From NCBI GenBank assembly GCA_963844315.1, contig CAWJOC010000024.1:124001-188000 (forward strand): 64,000 bases of DNA, written 5' to 3'. This DNA comes from CAWAVN01 sp963844315 (GTDB lineage: Bacteria > Planctomycetota > Planctomycetia > Planctomycetales > Planctomycetaceae). The translations under genes and the position numbers were made by a program. Each line of letters begins with the position of its first letter. Positions within the stretch are counted from its first letter, which is position 1. Of this stretch, positions 39,333 through 50,694 are shown one piece after another. Under the pieces are notes generated by a model, which was given only the letters and a program-made list of their open reading frames with translations, did no database searches and had not been told where the DNA came from.

Positions 39333-39640
39333 AACCACGAAACACACGAAAGGCAGAGACGATTTAATAGCCTTCGGGAAATCATGTTTGGAACGCCAGG
39401 CTGTGTCTCAAAACACCTACCGCTCTTTAGGGTGGCCGGGGTCGAGCGAAGCGAGCCCCCGGAATGAAAGTCTGTGGGTCGCTTCGCTCCACCACAGCCA
39501 CCCAAATTCGAGTTTTGAGACAGAGCCTAATCTTCGCTAATCGACGCTAATCAATCCAAACCTTCTGATTAGCGAAGATGAGTGGCCATTAGTGTTCCTC
39601 ATATCCTGACAAGGTTTTTCGTGTGTTTCGTGGTTACCTC
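39333..39640. repeat. CACGAAACACACGAA inverted repeat with inner palindromes
   Basis: AACCACGAAACACACGAA at 39333 and TTCGTGTGTTTCGTGGTTA near 39619 form the outer arms. Inside are GGTGGCTGTGG-type and AATCTTCGCTAATCGACGC / GATTAGCGAAGAT repeats. A similarly built block lies at 48290-48441. No gene is seen in 39319-39697. Confidence 0.75.
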
Positions 39641-39656
39641 TCCGAATGAAATTCTG

Positions 39657-39694
39657 TCTTCCTACAGCCTCTAGTCTACAGCCTGAAGCCTATC
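39657..39694. repeat. CCTACAGC-type 7-bp repeat tract
   Basis: It starts TCTTCCTACAGCCTCTAGTC and runs up to 3 bp before the next gene's ATG, leaving no room for a normal ribosome site. Confidence 0.8.
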
Positions 39695-39697
39695 CCC

Positions 39698-40877
39698 ATG
39701 AGCCAGAACCTGTTTGAAGAACTGAAACACGTCCACGAGACCTCCGGCACAGCCTCGGCAATCCATGAATTGATCGAGACCTTGACCTTGGAGAAAAACT
39801 ACGACCGCCTGTTCGAGGCCATGCTCTTAAAGCACCGCTTCGAAATGGGACTGCCTTTGGCCCAGCCCACATCACTGGATGTCCCCGAAGAACAAAGGCA
39901 GGAGTTCGAAGACCATTACATCGAAACCGCCCGCGAAGTGGGCGAATTGTTTTTGAAGGATGGCAACATCCCCAGGGCCTGGCCTTACCTGAGGACCATC
40001 GGCGATACCGCCAAAGTCCGCGAGGCCTTGGATCAGCTCACCCCCCGCCGCGAGGCCGATGAGACGACCGAAAAGTGCATCACCATCGCGCTTCACGAAG
40101 GGCGCGCACCCGGTCAAGGGACTGGAATTGATGCTCCGGACCTACGGCATCTGCAACACCATCACCACGTTCGACCAAGCATTGCAGCAATCCCTGTTTA
40201 CGCCTCAGGACCAAAGACGGGCGGCGGCGATGCTAGTGCGGGAGATCTATCAAGACCTGTCCCACACCATCGAGCGCGAAGTCGGCCAAAAGCTCGCTAT
40301 GCTTCCACCGGGGTCCAGCGTCCGAGAACTCATCACCGGATGCGATTGGCTGTTCGAAAACCAGAACTACCACATCGATGTCTCGCACCTCAATTCCGTG
40401 GTCCGGTTCGCCAGGGCCTTCGATCCCGAGACGCCGGAACTTTCCCAAGTCATCGAGCTTTGCGAATACGGCTCGAAATTGTCGCCGCAATTCCAATACC
40501 CCGGCGACCCGCCGTTCGACCAGTTCTATCCCGCGCATTTGCACTTCTTCAAAGCTTTGGCCGGCGACAATCCCGATGAGCATCTTCAGTATTTCCAGGG
40601 CCGCTTGGAGAGCGAACCCGACGAGCAGGACAAACCCTTCCTGGCGATTGTGCTGGTGGACTTGCTCATGCGGCTTAAGCGTTTCGATGAAGCCGTGGAC
40701 GCCGCCACGCCGCATTTAAGCCAGGTGAACGACCTCTCGCAATATGGGTTTTCCTACGCCAAGCTTTGCCAGCAAGCGGGCCGTTATGATGCCTGGCAAG
40801 CGGCCTGCGAGAAGACCGGCGATCACGTGGGCTACACGGCGGCGATGATCCAAAAATCCTTGTTAACGGGAAAGTGA
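39698..40877 (+). CDS. Conserved helical-repeat hypothetical protein (frameshifted)
   Basis: About 393 residues. It is all helical with TPR-like pairs (FLKDGNIPRAWPYLRTIGD; YAKLCQQAGRYDAWQAACEK) and no signal peptide. The frame changes near 40108 at a GGGCGCGC stretch; the join reads ITIALHEGAHPVKGLELM. No catalytic motif is recognised. It starts directly after a 7-bp repeat tract, with no ribosome site visible. Confidence 0.65.
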
Positions 40878-40975
40878 GTTTTGCCTTGGCTCGCTGGGCT
40901 TTCCGTTTCGATCTGAAACCCGAGTCCAGCCTCTCGCTGATTTTTCCTGTCCCTTTAGTACAGAGGTGACGTGAG

Positions 40976-41693
40976 ATGCAAGAGGTTCGTGTCCGCGTTG
41001 GCGATGAAGCCATCGCCGCCACCGTGATGAGGCCGGGAGGCATGGTGCTGATTGCCGGCCAGCGGTTCTCCGCGCAGCAACGGGGAAGTGATCGAAGCAG
41101 GCACGCAGGTAATCATTACCGGCGGCGACAACCATGGCTTTAAGGTGCAATTGGTCGAACACGTCACTCGGCGGGAATTGTTGCCTAACTTTGGGCAACC
41201 GGCTTATGCGAATTTCGGGTCATCCAAACGTGCCCAGGCTTTGGAAGAAGAGGAGAAAATGCGGCAATGGATTGCGACGCGAAAACGCTGGATTCGCCGC
41301 GTGGGTCCGCTGACCGGGAGCGTATTCGCCGCGGCGGACGTTGGACTTTTGTGGCCGGAGGTTTTCGCCTCTCAGTCTACGCAACAGGCCGCGTTGTCCG
41401 CGGCAGGGATTGTGGCCGTCGGTGCGGTCTTGGGGGTTGTGCTGTTGGGGATGATCGATGCATTTCTGCGAGACATCGATTTCGTGCTCTTCCGGTTTTC
41501 CTGGCCGACGTTGTGTTTGCTGTTCTTGGGATTCGTGGCCGGGACGGTTTTGGCATTTCCCAGGTGGGGCATGTCGTGGGGACTTTTTTGCGGGGTGGCG
41601 GGAGGACTTCTTTGCGGATTGCCTTTGCCCCTGGTCACGTCTTTGACGGCGGTGGGCGGAACCAACAACGCGGACGCAATGTCAAGGACTTGA
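40976..41693 (+). CDS. NfeD-like membrane protein (frameshifted)
   Basis: About 238 residues. The N-terminal 60 residues form an NfeD C-terminal-type OB fold (GMVLIAGQRFSA, GEVIEAGTQVIITGGDNHGF). A linker follows, then four membrane helices (AALSAAGIVAVGAVLGVVLLG; FSWPTLCLLFLGFVAGTVLA; WGLFCGVAGGLLCGLPLPLV and a shorter one). The usual order (helices first, OB fold last) is reversed. One frame change near 41080. The start is ATG 40976 with GAGGTGA upstream. Confidence 0.7.
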
Positions 41694-41750
41694 ACTCAAC
41701 CGGAATCCGCCCGGCATTTCCGAGTGGCACATTAGCAAAGGTGGGCAGGG

Positions 41751-42523
41751 GTGTCCGCGTTTCGTGAGAAAAACCGCGCGGCGTGGAATCGACTGGCCGA
41801 CGGCAGCACGTTCGCCAAAGTCGCCAGCGATGAGGAATGCGCCAACCCGCTCGCCTCGCTCGATGGCCGGGGCTGGTTGCCTCCCGATATTCGCGGCTGG
41901 AACGTGCTTTGCTTGGCGGCGGGCGGGGGTTGGCAATCGATTTTGTATGCGAGTGCCGGGGCGAACGTGACGGTGGTGGATCTTAGTCCGGGCATGCTGC
42001 GTTTGGATGAGCGCGAAGCCGCGAAGCGAAGGCTTTCCGTTCGCATGGTGGAGACTTCGATGGATGATCTTTCCATGCTGCAGGAAGCCGCGTTCGATGT
42101 GGTGCATCAGCCCGTCAGCACTTGCTACGTGCCGAATGTGGAAACCGTTTACCGGGAAGTCGCCAGGGTTTTGAAAGACGATGGCCTTTACATCAGCCAG
42201 CACAAATCGCCTTTGAGCCTGCAAGCCACCCACCGCACCCCGCAGCATCAATACGTGATTGGCCGCGAGTATTACCACGAAGGCCCGTTGCCAAGTTGCG
42301 AGGACATTTCCTATCGCGAAGAGGGAACAATGGAATACCTGCACCGCTACGAGCAATTGATCGGCGGCCTGTGCCGAGCGGGGTTTGTGATTTTGGATCT
42401 CGTCGAACCCTACCGGGCGGACAAAGCCGCGCCGGTGGGACACTTTCGCCACCGGGGCCGGTTCATCGCGCCTTATGTCCGCATGAAAGCCCGCCGGTTG
42501 CCGCGCACTTCTTCAACCGATGA
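41751..42523 (+). CDS. SAM-dependent methyltransferase
   Basis: About 256 residues. Motif I is VLCLAAGGGWQSI, then VTVVDLSPGML (acidic end of beta 2), DVVHQPVSTCYVPN and a post-III VARVLKDDGLYISQHK. The substrate is unknown. It starts with GTG at 41751. The frame reads on without a stop into DNA that is antisense to the transporter gene; a one-base change near 42510 gives a natural end at 42523 (HFFNR), so I end the gene there. A hairpin lies just downstream. Confidence 0.78.
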
Positions 42524-42557
42524 CCTCCGCCAACAATTTGGGTCCCGTGAATACCCC

Positions 42558-42611
42558 TCCCAAGCCGACGCCTTTGGCGTCGGGACCGACCGCAAGCGGT
42601 CGGCTTGGGGA
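42558..42611. terminator. Branched hairpin between convergent genes
   Basis: The outer stem TCCCAAGCCGAC / GTCGGCTTGGG encloses two small hairpins (GACGCCTTTGGCGTC and GACCGCAAGCGGTC), making a cloverleaf-like fold. It sits directly at the ends of the convergent methyltransferase and transporter genes. It is probably a two-way terminator, although there is no T run. Confidence 0.65.
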
Positions 42612-44216
<1,605 letters not shown>

Positions 44217-44223
44217 GCGATCC

Positions 44224-44258
44224 CTAGGCTTTAGGCTTTAGACTGTAGGCTGTAGGAA
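44224..44258. repeat. GGCTGTA-type 7-bp repeat tract
   Basis: TAGGCTTTAGGCTTTAGACT and on, immediately upstream of the transporter start on the opposite strand; the last of ten tracts. Confidence 0.78.
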
Positions 44259-44274
44259 GAGGTTTGCAGGTCTT

Positions 44275-44395
44275 GTCCCCTCTCCCCTGGGGAGAGGGCT
44301 AGGGTGAGGGGGACGAATGGTTTAATCGTTAGTCAATCGAAACCATCCCCCTCATCCGGCCTTCGGCCACCTTCTCCCAAGGGGAGAAGGGACAA
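44275..44395. repeat. CCCTCTCCC inverted repeat
   Basis: CCCCTCTCCCCTGGGGAGAG and CTCCCAAGGGGAGAAGGGAC, with AGGGTGAGGGGGACGAATGG and CCATCCCCCTCATCC between, form nested inverted arms. It resembles a class of dispersed palindromes seen in many bacterial genomes. Confidence 0.7.
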
Positions 44396-44408
44396 CTCGA
44401 CACGATTC

Positions 44409-44459
44409 CAAAAAACAAGCCCGCGGCGCGAACATCCAACGTGCGCGCTACGGGCTTGT
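44409..44459 (-). terminator. Rho-independent terminator of the oxidoreductase gene
   Basis: On the minus strand, ACAAGCCCGTAGCGCG pairs with CGCGCCGCGGGCTTGT and is followed by TTTTT. It lies 45 bp after the Gfo/Idh/MocA stop. Confidence 0.85.
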
Positions 44460-44503
44460 CGTGTTTCTCATTGCGGGAACATCTCCCTCTCTCCCCTTCT
44501 TCT

Positions 44504-45702
44504 TCATGGCCGGGCGGACGGGTGCGCCAGCGGCAGCCAGGCTCCATTCTCCTGGCTGCTGGCGACGCATTGCTGAATGAAGTTCATGCCGTCCACGCCG
44601 TCGTAAACGTTGGGGTAGACCGTGTCCTTGGTTTCGAACTTCTCTCCGCTGATTCGCTTGACGATGGCATCATACGCCGAGCGGTACACGTTCGCGAAGG
44701 CTTCGAAAAACGCTTCCGGATGGCCGGACGGCAACCGGCACGCGGATGAGCCGGATTCGTTCAAATGCGGGGCGTTGGGATCACGGGTATAAAGCTGATG
44801 CGGCTTGCCGTTTTTGCGGACCAGCATGCTGTTGGGTTCTTCCTGCCGCCAGGAAATCGCGCCTTCGGTGCCGTCGATTTCGATGAACAGGTCGTTCTCC
44901 CGGCCATGCGAAATCTGGCTGGCGGTGACGGTTCCCAAGGCTCCGTTCTCGAAGCGAATCACCGCATGGCCGTAATCATCGAGCTTTCGGCCCGGCGCGA
45001 AGATTTTCAGATTGCAGGAGACTTCCGCAGGAATCAGTCCTGTAATGTAGCGGCCTAGGTTATAAGCATGCGTGCCGATGTCCCCAAACGCCCCAGCGGC
45101 TCCGGACTTCTTGGGGTCGGTCCGCCAAGCGGCTTGCTTCTGGTCGGACTGCTCCAAGCGTGACCGCAGCCAGCCTTGGATGTAGTTGGAACGAATGGCT
45201 TGGATTTCGCCCAACTCGCCGTCCTTGACCATTTGCCTCGCCGCCCGCACCAAGGGATAGCCGGTGTAATTGTGCGTGAGCGCGAACACCGCCCCGGATT
45301 TCTCGACGATCTTTTGCAGTTCCTCCGCTTGAGCCAAATCGAACGTCATGGGCTTATCGCAAATCACGTTGAAGCCCGCTTCGAGCGCGGCCTTGGCAAT
45401 CGGAAAGTGCGTATGGTTCGGCGTGGCGACGCTGAGAAAATCGATCCGCTCGCCTTCAGGCCGTTTCAATTCTTTTTCGATCAACTCATCGACGGACCCA
45501 TACGCCCGGTCGGGTTTGATGTCATAAGACGGGGCCGAGTCTTTGGCTTTTTGCGGATCGGACGAGAGCGCCCCGCGACCAGCGCCGCGCGGTTGTCCAA
45601 GACGGCGGCGGTGGCGTGAACGCGGCCAATAAACGCCCCCTGGCCGCCGCCGACCAAGGCCATGCGAAGTTTGCGATTCAAGGGACCATTCGTGGTGTCC
45701 AT
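44504..45702 (-). CDS. Gfo/Idh/MocA-family oxidoreductase (frameshifted)
   Basis: About 399 residues. The N-terminal Rossmann motif MALVGGGQGAFIGRVH binds NAD(P); VATPNHTHFPIAKAALEAG, FNVICDKPM (family EKP-like Lys), HNYTGYP and GAAGAFGDIGTHAYNL are family motifs. It is likely to oxidise or reduce a sugar or inositol in the cytoplasm. The frame changes near 45580; before it the protein starts at ATG 45702 (MDTTNGPLNRK). The restored join reads SSDPQKAKDSAPSYDIKPD. Confidence 0.86.
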
Positions 45703-45756
45703 TAGGCTGTCTCTCCCATGTGGCAAACGATGAAATGCGATAGTCCTGACGTGTTT

Positions 45757-45795
45757 CTTAATCTTAATCCTACTCTTTATCTTAATCCCCTCAGG
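45757..45795. repeat. TTAATC short tandem repeat
   Basis: Repeated CTTAATC/CTTTATCTTAATC units. A similar tract occurs at 58300-58338. Confidence 0.65.
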
Positions 45796-45947
45796 AACTG
45801 CTGGCTCAGCATACCCCCGCGTCCCAAGAGACGCAACCAATAGAAAAACGGCTCGCTTATTAACTCGCGGACGTGCCCCATCGTCCAATCCTGTTTATAC
45901 TCAGGCGACACACCTTCGACCTCTTGAGTTTCACCAGGAGACTTTCC

Positions 45948-48284
45948 ATGTCGCGCGGGTCACGATTGGCTTTGGCCATTGCCTTTCTGTTGCTACTCAC
46001 ATTGACCACCGAAACTCATGCTCAACCTTCCCCTTCGTTCCCTGGCACAAAGCCCTTGGAACTGAAAGGCGATTTGACTTCGCTTTTGGTGGATGGGGCG
46101 GACAGGTTTTTGCTCGGCAAGTTGGAAGAGTCCATAGGCCGCAGGGCCGCGTTTTGGAAGCGGGACGTTTCGAGTCCCGAAGCTTATGCCGCTTCCGTGG
46201 AACCTAACCGCCAGGCGCTCGCCAAAATGTTGGGCGTGGTGGAGGAGCGGATTTCGTTCGAGGCCCCCGAACTCATTGCGACCACAAAACACTCCGCGAA
46301 GGTTGGCGAAGGATCCACTTACGAAGCCTTCGCGGTGCGCTGGCCGGTGGTGGGCGGGATTCATGGCGAAGGGATTTTGCTCATTCCCAAGGGACAGGAC
46401 CCCATCGCGAACATCATCGCCCTTCCCGATGCCGACCAGACGCCAGAACAGCTTTGCGGCTTGATGCCGGGCATTCCCGCCGAGTCGCAATTCGCCCGCA
46501 TCCTGGCTGAGAGCGGTTGCCGGGTGCTGATTCCCGCGCTCATCAGCCGGAAAATGGAAAAACGCAACAACCGCGCGAACATGACGAATCGCGAGTTTGT
46601 GTACCGGACCTCCTTCGAGATGGGTCGGCACATCATCGGTTATGAAGTGCAAAAAATCCTGGCGGGCGTGGATTGGTTCAAGAAGGAAAACCCCGGCTCC
46701 AAAATCGGCGTCATCGGTTATGGCGAAGGCGGACTGTTGGCCTTGTATTCCGCGGCGCTCGATCCACGGATTGATGCCGTCGCGGTCAGCGGGTATTTCG
46801 ATTCCCGGCAGGACATCTGGCGGGAACCCATCGACCGCAACGTGTTCGGACTTTTGAAGCAATTCGGCGATGCGGAATTGATGAGTCTTGTGGCACCGCG
46901 AGCCATCCTCATTGAAGCCTGCAATGCACCCGAACTGATCTTGCCCAGTGAAGGCGGCGCTCCCGCACGGATCATCACGCCGATTCCCAAATCGGTGCAA
47001 ATGGAATTTGAACGCGGCTCGAACTTGGTCCAAGGATTGAATTGGAACGTGAAACCGCAGCTTATCCTGTCAGCCACGGATCGAACCGCCCCGCGAATGG
47101 GCCTGGGACCATGCGGAGATGTGGCGACATTAAAAGCTTTGTTGGCGGCGCTGGACCATGATGAGCCGTTGAAACAGGATGAACAAAGGCCGGTCTATTC
47201 CGGCAAGAATCTCGCCCCCAAAGATTCGCGAGCGGCGAATGATTCAGGAAATGGAGGAGCATAACCAGGATCTGCTCCGAGACAGTGCCGACGTGCGGCG
47301 GGAGTTTATGAAGGAGCTCGATACCAGTTCGCTCGAAGCGTACAACAAATCGGTCGAGTGGTATCGGAAGTATTTCCGCGAGGAGGTCATTGGCGAGCAT
47401 CCGCTGGAACTTTTGCCGCCGAATGTTCGCAGTCGGGTCTGGAAAGAGACCGACCAGTGGACCGCGTATGAAGTCACGCTGGATGTGTTTCCCGATGTGT
47501 TCGCTTATGGCATTTTGCTTTGGCCCAAGGACATCAAGGAAGGCGAGAAACGCCCGGTCGTCGTTTGCCAGCATGGACTGGAAGGCCGGCCGCAGGACAT
47601 TATCACGGGCGACCATCCTGCCTATCACGACTTCGCCGCGAAGCTTTGCGAGCGGGGATTCATCACGTTCGCTCCGCAGAACCTTTACATCTTCAAAGAC
47701 CGCTTCCGCACCTTGCAGCGGAAAAGCAACCCCTTGGGCACGACGCTGTTTTCGATCATCGTGCCGCAGCATCAGCAGATCGTCGATTGGCTGAAAACAT
47801 TGCCCCAAGTCGATGAAGAACGCATCGGCTTTTACGGCTTGTCCTACGGCGGGAAGTCGGCCATGCGGATTCCGCCCTTGGTCACGGATTACGCGCTTTC
47901 CATCTGCTCGGCGGATTTCAACGAATGGGTCTGGAAGAACGTCTCCACCCACGCCCCGCACAGTTACGTGTGGACGAACGAGTATGAGATTTTCGAGTGG
48001 AACTTGGGCCACACCTTCAACTATGCGGAGATGGCCGCGCTGATTGCCCCGCGTCCGTTCATGGTGGAGCGCGGGCACTTCGACGGCGTCGCTCCCGATG
48101 AAACCGTGGCCTACGAGTTCGCCAAGGTCCGCCACCTTTACAATGCGAAACTTGGGATCTCCAAGGCAAGGCGGAAATCGAATGGTTCGTGGGTCCCCAC
48201 ACCATCAACGGCCAAGGCACGTTCGATTTCCTGCACAAACATCTCGACTGGCCAAAGCCCGCCAATACGCAAGACACCAAATGA
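45948..48284 (+). CDS. Secreted tandem alpha/beta-hydrolase (frameshifted)
   Basis: About 778 residues. Signal peptide (RLALAIAFLLLLTLTTETHA), then two hydrolase domains. Domain 1 (to about residue 430) has GVIGYGEGGLLALYSA: the nucleophile Ser is replaced by Glu, so this half is probably inactive. Domain 2 has GFYGLSYGGKSAM with Ser, plus VVVCQHGLEG and an ALIAPRPFMVERG ... WFVGPHTI end with the likely His. It resembles planctomycete dienelactone-hydrolase/acetyl-esterase proteins. The frame changes at a CCCCC run near 47218 and near 48172; the restored end reads DWPKPANTQDTK. The start is ATG 45948. Confidence 0.8.
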
Positions 48285-48289
48285 AAAGC

Positions 48290-48441
48290 AGGAACCACGA
48301 ATCACACGAATAGGAAAAGATTTAGGAACACTCATCTCCACTCATCTTCACTAATTCAAGAAATGCCTTGATTAGCGTTTATTAGCGAGGATTAGTGTTC
48401 CCTTTCTCTTCCCTTTCGTGTCGTTCGTGTGTTTCGTGGTT
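48290..48441. repeat. CACGAA inverted repeat block
   Basis: AACCACGAATCACACGAA at the left and TTCGTGTGTTTCGTGGTTAA at the right pair; the interior has GGAACACTCATCTCC and GGATTAGTGTTCC arms with TTAGCG units. It is built like 39333-39640. The gap 48442-48654 shows no gene and should hold the promoter of the GGE-protein gene. Confidence 0.75.
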
Positions 48442-48654
48442 AAACTGATGCATTGGCAAGATGCGTAAGGTGGGCGGATGAATCGTAAGCGTTCCGGTTG
48501 TGTCAGGGGAATTCCTGCTCCCAGGATTTTCCGAAAGCTTTGGAAACCCGCCTGTTGTTTCCCCCCGATGGGATGGGTAAAATTGAAGACAGTACGGAAA
48601 GATCGAAACAATCCAGACAACTGTTGAACGCTACTTCCATTGCCGAGGTCACTC

Positions 48655-48843
48655 ATGAGCACGAAATCTCCCCTGCCTGTCTCGCCCGCAACCCAGACGG
48701 CGGTTCCCCTCGAAGTCGTTCCGGTGATTCCCTGGAAAGAAATCGTGCCTTTAAGCCGGGTGCTTTCCAGCATCACCCGCGACAGCCGCACGGAACCCAA
48801 AGTCTATCTCGACGAAACCGTCGTTCCGCACGGCGGCGAGTAG
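48655..48843 (+). CDS. Pup/UBact-like small modifier ending in Gly-Gly-Glu
   Basis: A 62-residue protein from ATG 48655, with a GAGGT ribosome site. The N-terminal half is Pro/Thr/Val rich and probably disordered; a short helical part follows (LSRVLSSITRDS), and the C-terminus is LDETVVPHGGE. Size, disorder and a terminal Gly-Gly-Glu are the hallmarks of Pup and the UBact modifiers, whose last Glu is joined to target lysines by PafA. The next gene, 115 bp on, is a PafA/Dop homologue. The body does not resemble actinobacterial Pup. A terminal Glu, not Gln, would need no deamidation. No proteasome genes are in the window. Confidence 0.7.
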   Translation: MSTKSPLPVSPATQTAVPLEVVPVIPWKEIVPLSRVLSSITRDSRTEPKVYLDETVVPHGGE

Positions 48844-48876
48844 CCGTTCGGTTGCGAATCCCAAATCCAAGACGAG

Positions 48877-48947
48877 GATAGAGGATGGAAGATTGAGGAT
48901 GGTCTTGTGATTGGCTATCCTCCCTCATCAATCCTCTATTCTCAGCG
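48877..48947. repeat. Purine-rich AGGATGGA inverted repeat
   Basis: The left arm (GAGGATAGAGGATGGAAGAT) and right arm (TCATCAATCCTCTATTCTCA) are inverted. It fills most of the gap between the GGE-protein gene and the ligase gene, so it would be transcribed if they form one unit. Confidence 0.72.
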
Positions 48948-48957
48948 TTGTCATTCC

Positions 48958-50694
48958 ATGCTGAATCGTCTGGTCGGTCTGGAGACGGAATACGCGATCC
49001 GCTTTCACCCGGATCATCCACAGTCGGATCACACCCTCGATTACCAACTGTATCACGCCCTCGTTCAGGCCCTCGGTCAGCGGGTTATCACCGCCCCGGC
49101 GAGCGATTTGAAGGAGGGCGTTTTCCTGGTCACCGGGGGCGCGGTCTGGTTCGAGTTCGTCCGTTTTGCCGGCGGGCATGGGCTGATCGAAGGCAGCTCC
49201 CCGGAATGCCGTGGTCCCCGCGAGATGCTGCTCCATCAGCAGGCGCAGGATTTATTGCTCTCGGAAGCCGCCCGCGACGCGGATGTGCCGGGGGTATTCT
49301 CGCTGGTCAAAAACGACTGCGACAGCCAAGGCCACATCTACGGCGCCCAGGAAAATTATGAACTCACACTCGCCAGCGGCTTTCGGCTCAAAGCCTGGCG
49401 GTGGGGCTTGTACTTGCTCATATCCGTGGATGCTCATGGCCCGGCTGGGATACGCGGTTTTGAGCGGGGGACTTCATTGTTATTTTTTCCTGGCCGGGCT
49501 GTTTTGCTATCTCTTGTTCCCGGTCTTGCCGGAGGGCGGATCGAAGCGGCTGCAAATGGCGCTGTTGGGAGAAGCCCTCAATGACCGCATCGGCCAGGCC
49601 TCCCCGATCCCCTCCTGGGTGGAAAGCGTCGGCTTGGGTTTCATGCGGATCATTGCCGCCCCGTTGGCCTTGGGACTTTATGTTCTGGTGCGGTTGACGG
49701 CGTTCAAAAAAGTCCGCCGGGAGCTTCTGCCGTTCTTGATTTCCCGCCCTATCATCGCCGGGGCGGGTTACGTGGATCAAACCGGCCGGTTTCAGCTCTC
49801 GGACAAAGCCTGGGGCATGAATTGCGTTCTGGGTTATAACGGCATCATTTTGGACCGGCCCATTTTCAGCATCGGGCACGTTTTCAAATCGCTGATGTTC
49901 CGGGCTTGGTGCTCGCCAAAGGAGTTCTCGCGGTTCCTTTCGCCCCGGCAAAGGCTGCAAGTCTGCCTGGGCGATTCCAACATGGCCGAGGAAGCCGAGT
50001 ACCTCCGCATCGGAACCACGCTGTTGGTGTTGGATGCCATCGAAGCGGGTTATCTGTCATCCTTCCCAAAAATCTCGCGGCCCATCAAGTCGCTGCGAAC
50101 GATTTGCGCTGATCCTTCGCTAGCGGCCAAAGTCCGCTTCAAGGAGGGAAACGCCTTTCGGCTTTGGAAATCCAAAGACAGTATTACGAGGCGTGCTCAA
50201 GGTTCGTGGCCGAATCCAATGACGCCACCGATGAAGCCAAGGACGTTTTGAACCGTTGGGGCGAGGTGTTATCGCTTCTGGAAACCAATCCGAGCGACTT
50301 GGTGGGCCGACTGGATTGGGTGACGAAACGCTATTTGCTGCAAACGGCCATCGAGGAAAATGATGATCTGGCCGTCAAGAAAAAAATCGACGTGCATACC
50401 ATGAACTCTCGGCGGATGGCTATTATCGGCAGTTGGAAACCACCGGGAGTCGTGCGGTCGATTCTCACTCCGGAAGAAATTGAAGCCGCGACCCAATCGC
50501 CTCCCACGGACACGCCCGCCACCATTCGCAGCCGATACCTCAAGACTTTCGGTCAAGGCAAGGTTTTGGGAGTCAACTGGAACACAATCACGATCAGCCA
50601 AGGGTTTGAGACCGAGGACATCGAACTCTCCAATCCTAGCCCGGCCCCTAAAGAATCCTCAACACCATCGCCTCATGATAAGGATTCCCGCTGA
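48958..50694 (+). CDS. PafA/Dop-family Pup ligase homologue with membrane insertion (frameshifted)
   Basis: About 578 residues. Family motifs in order: RLVGLETEYAIRF (ATP/Mg Glu), EGSSPECRGP, VKNDCDSQGHIYGAQENYE, ELLPFLISRPIIAGAGYV, LGDSNMAEEAEYLRIGTT, ALEIQRQYYEAC and LDWVTKRYLLQ. Between ENYE and PFLISR about 115 extra residues carry roughly three hydrophobic helices (AVLSGGLHCYFFLAGLFCYL; FMRIIAAPLALGLYVLV), absent from known soluble PafA. The family's catalytic Asp seems replaced by Glu in AVWFE. The frame changes near 49425, 50155 (TTTT read as TTT), 50395 and 50450. It follows the GGE protein. Confidence 0.78.
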
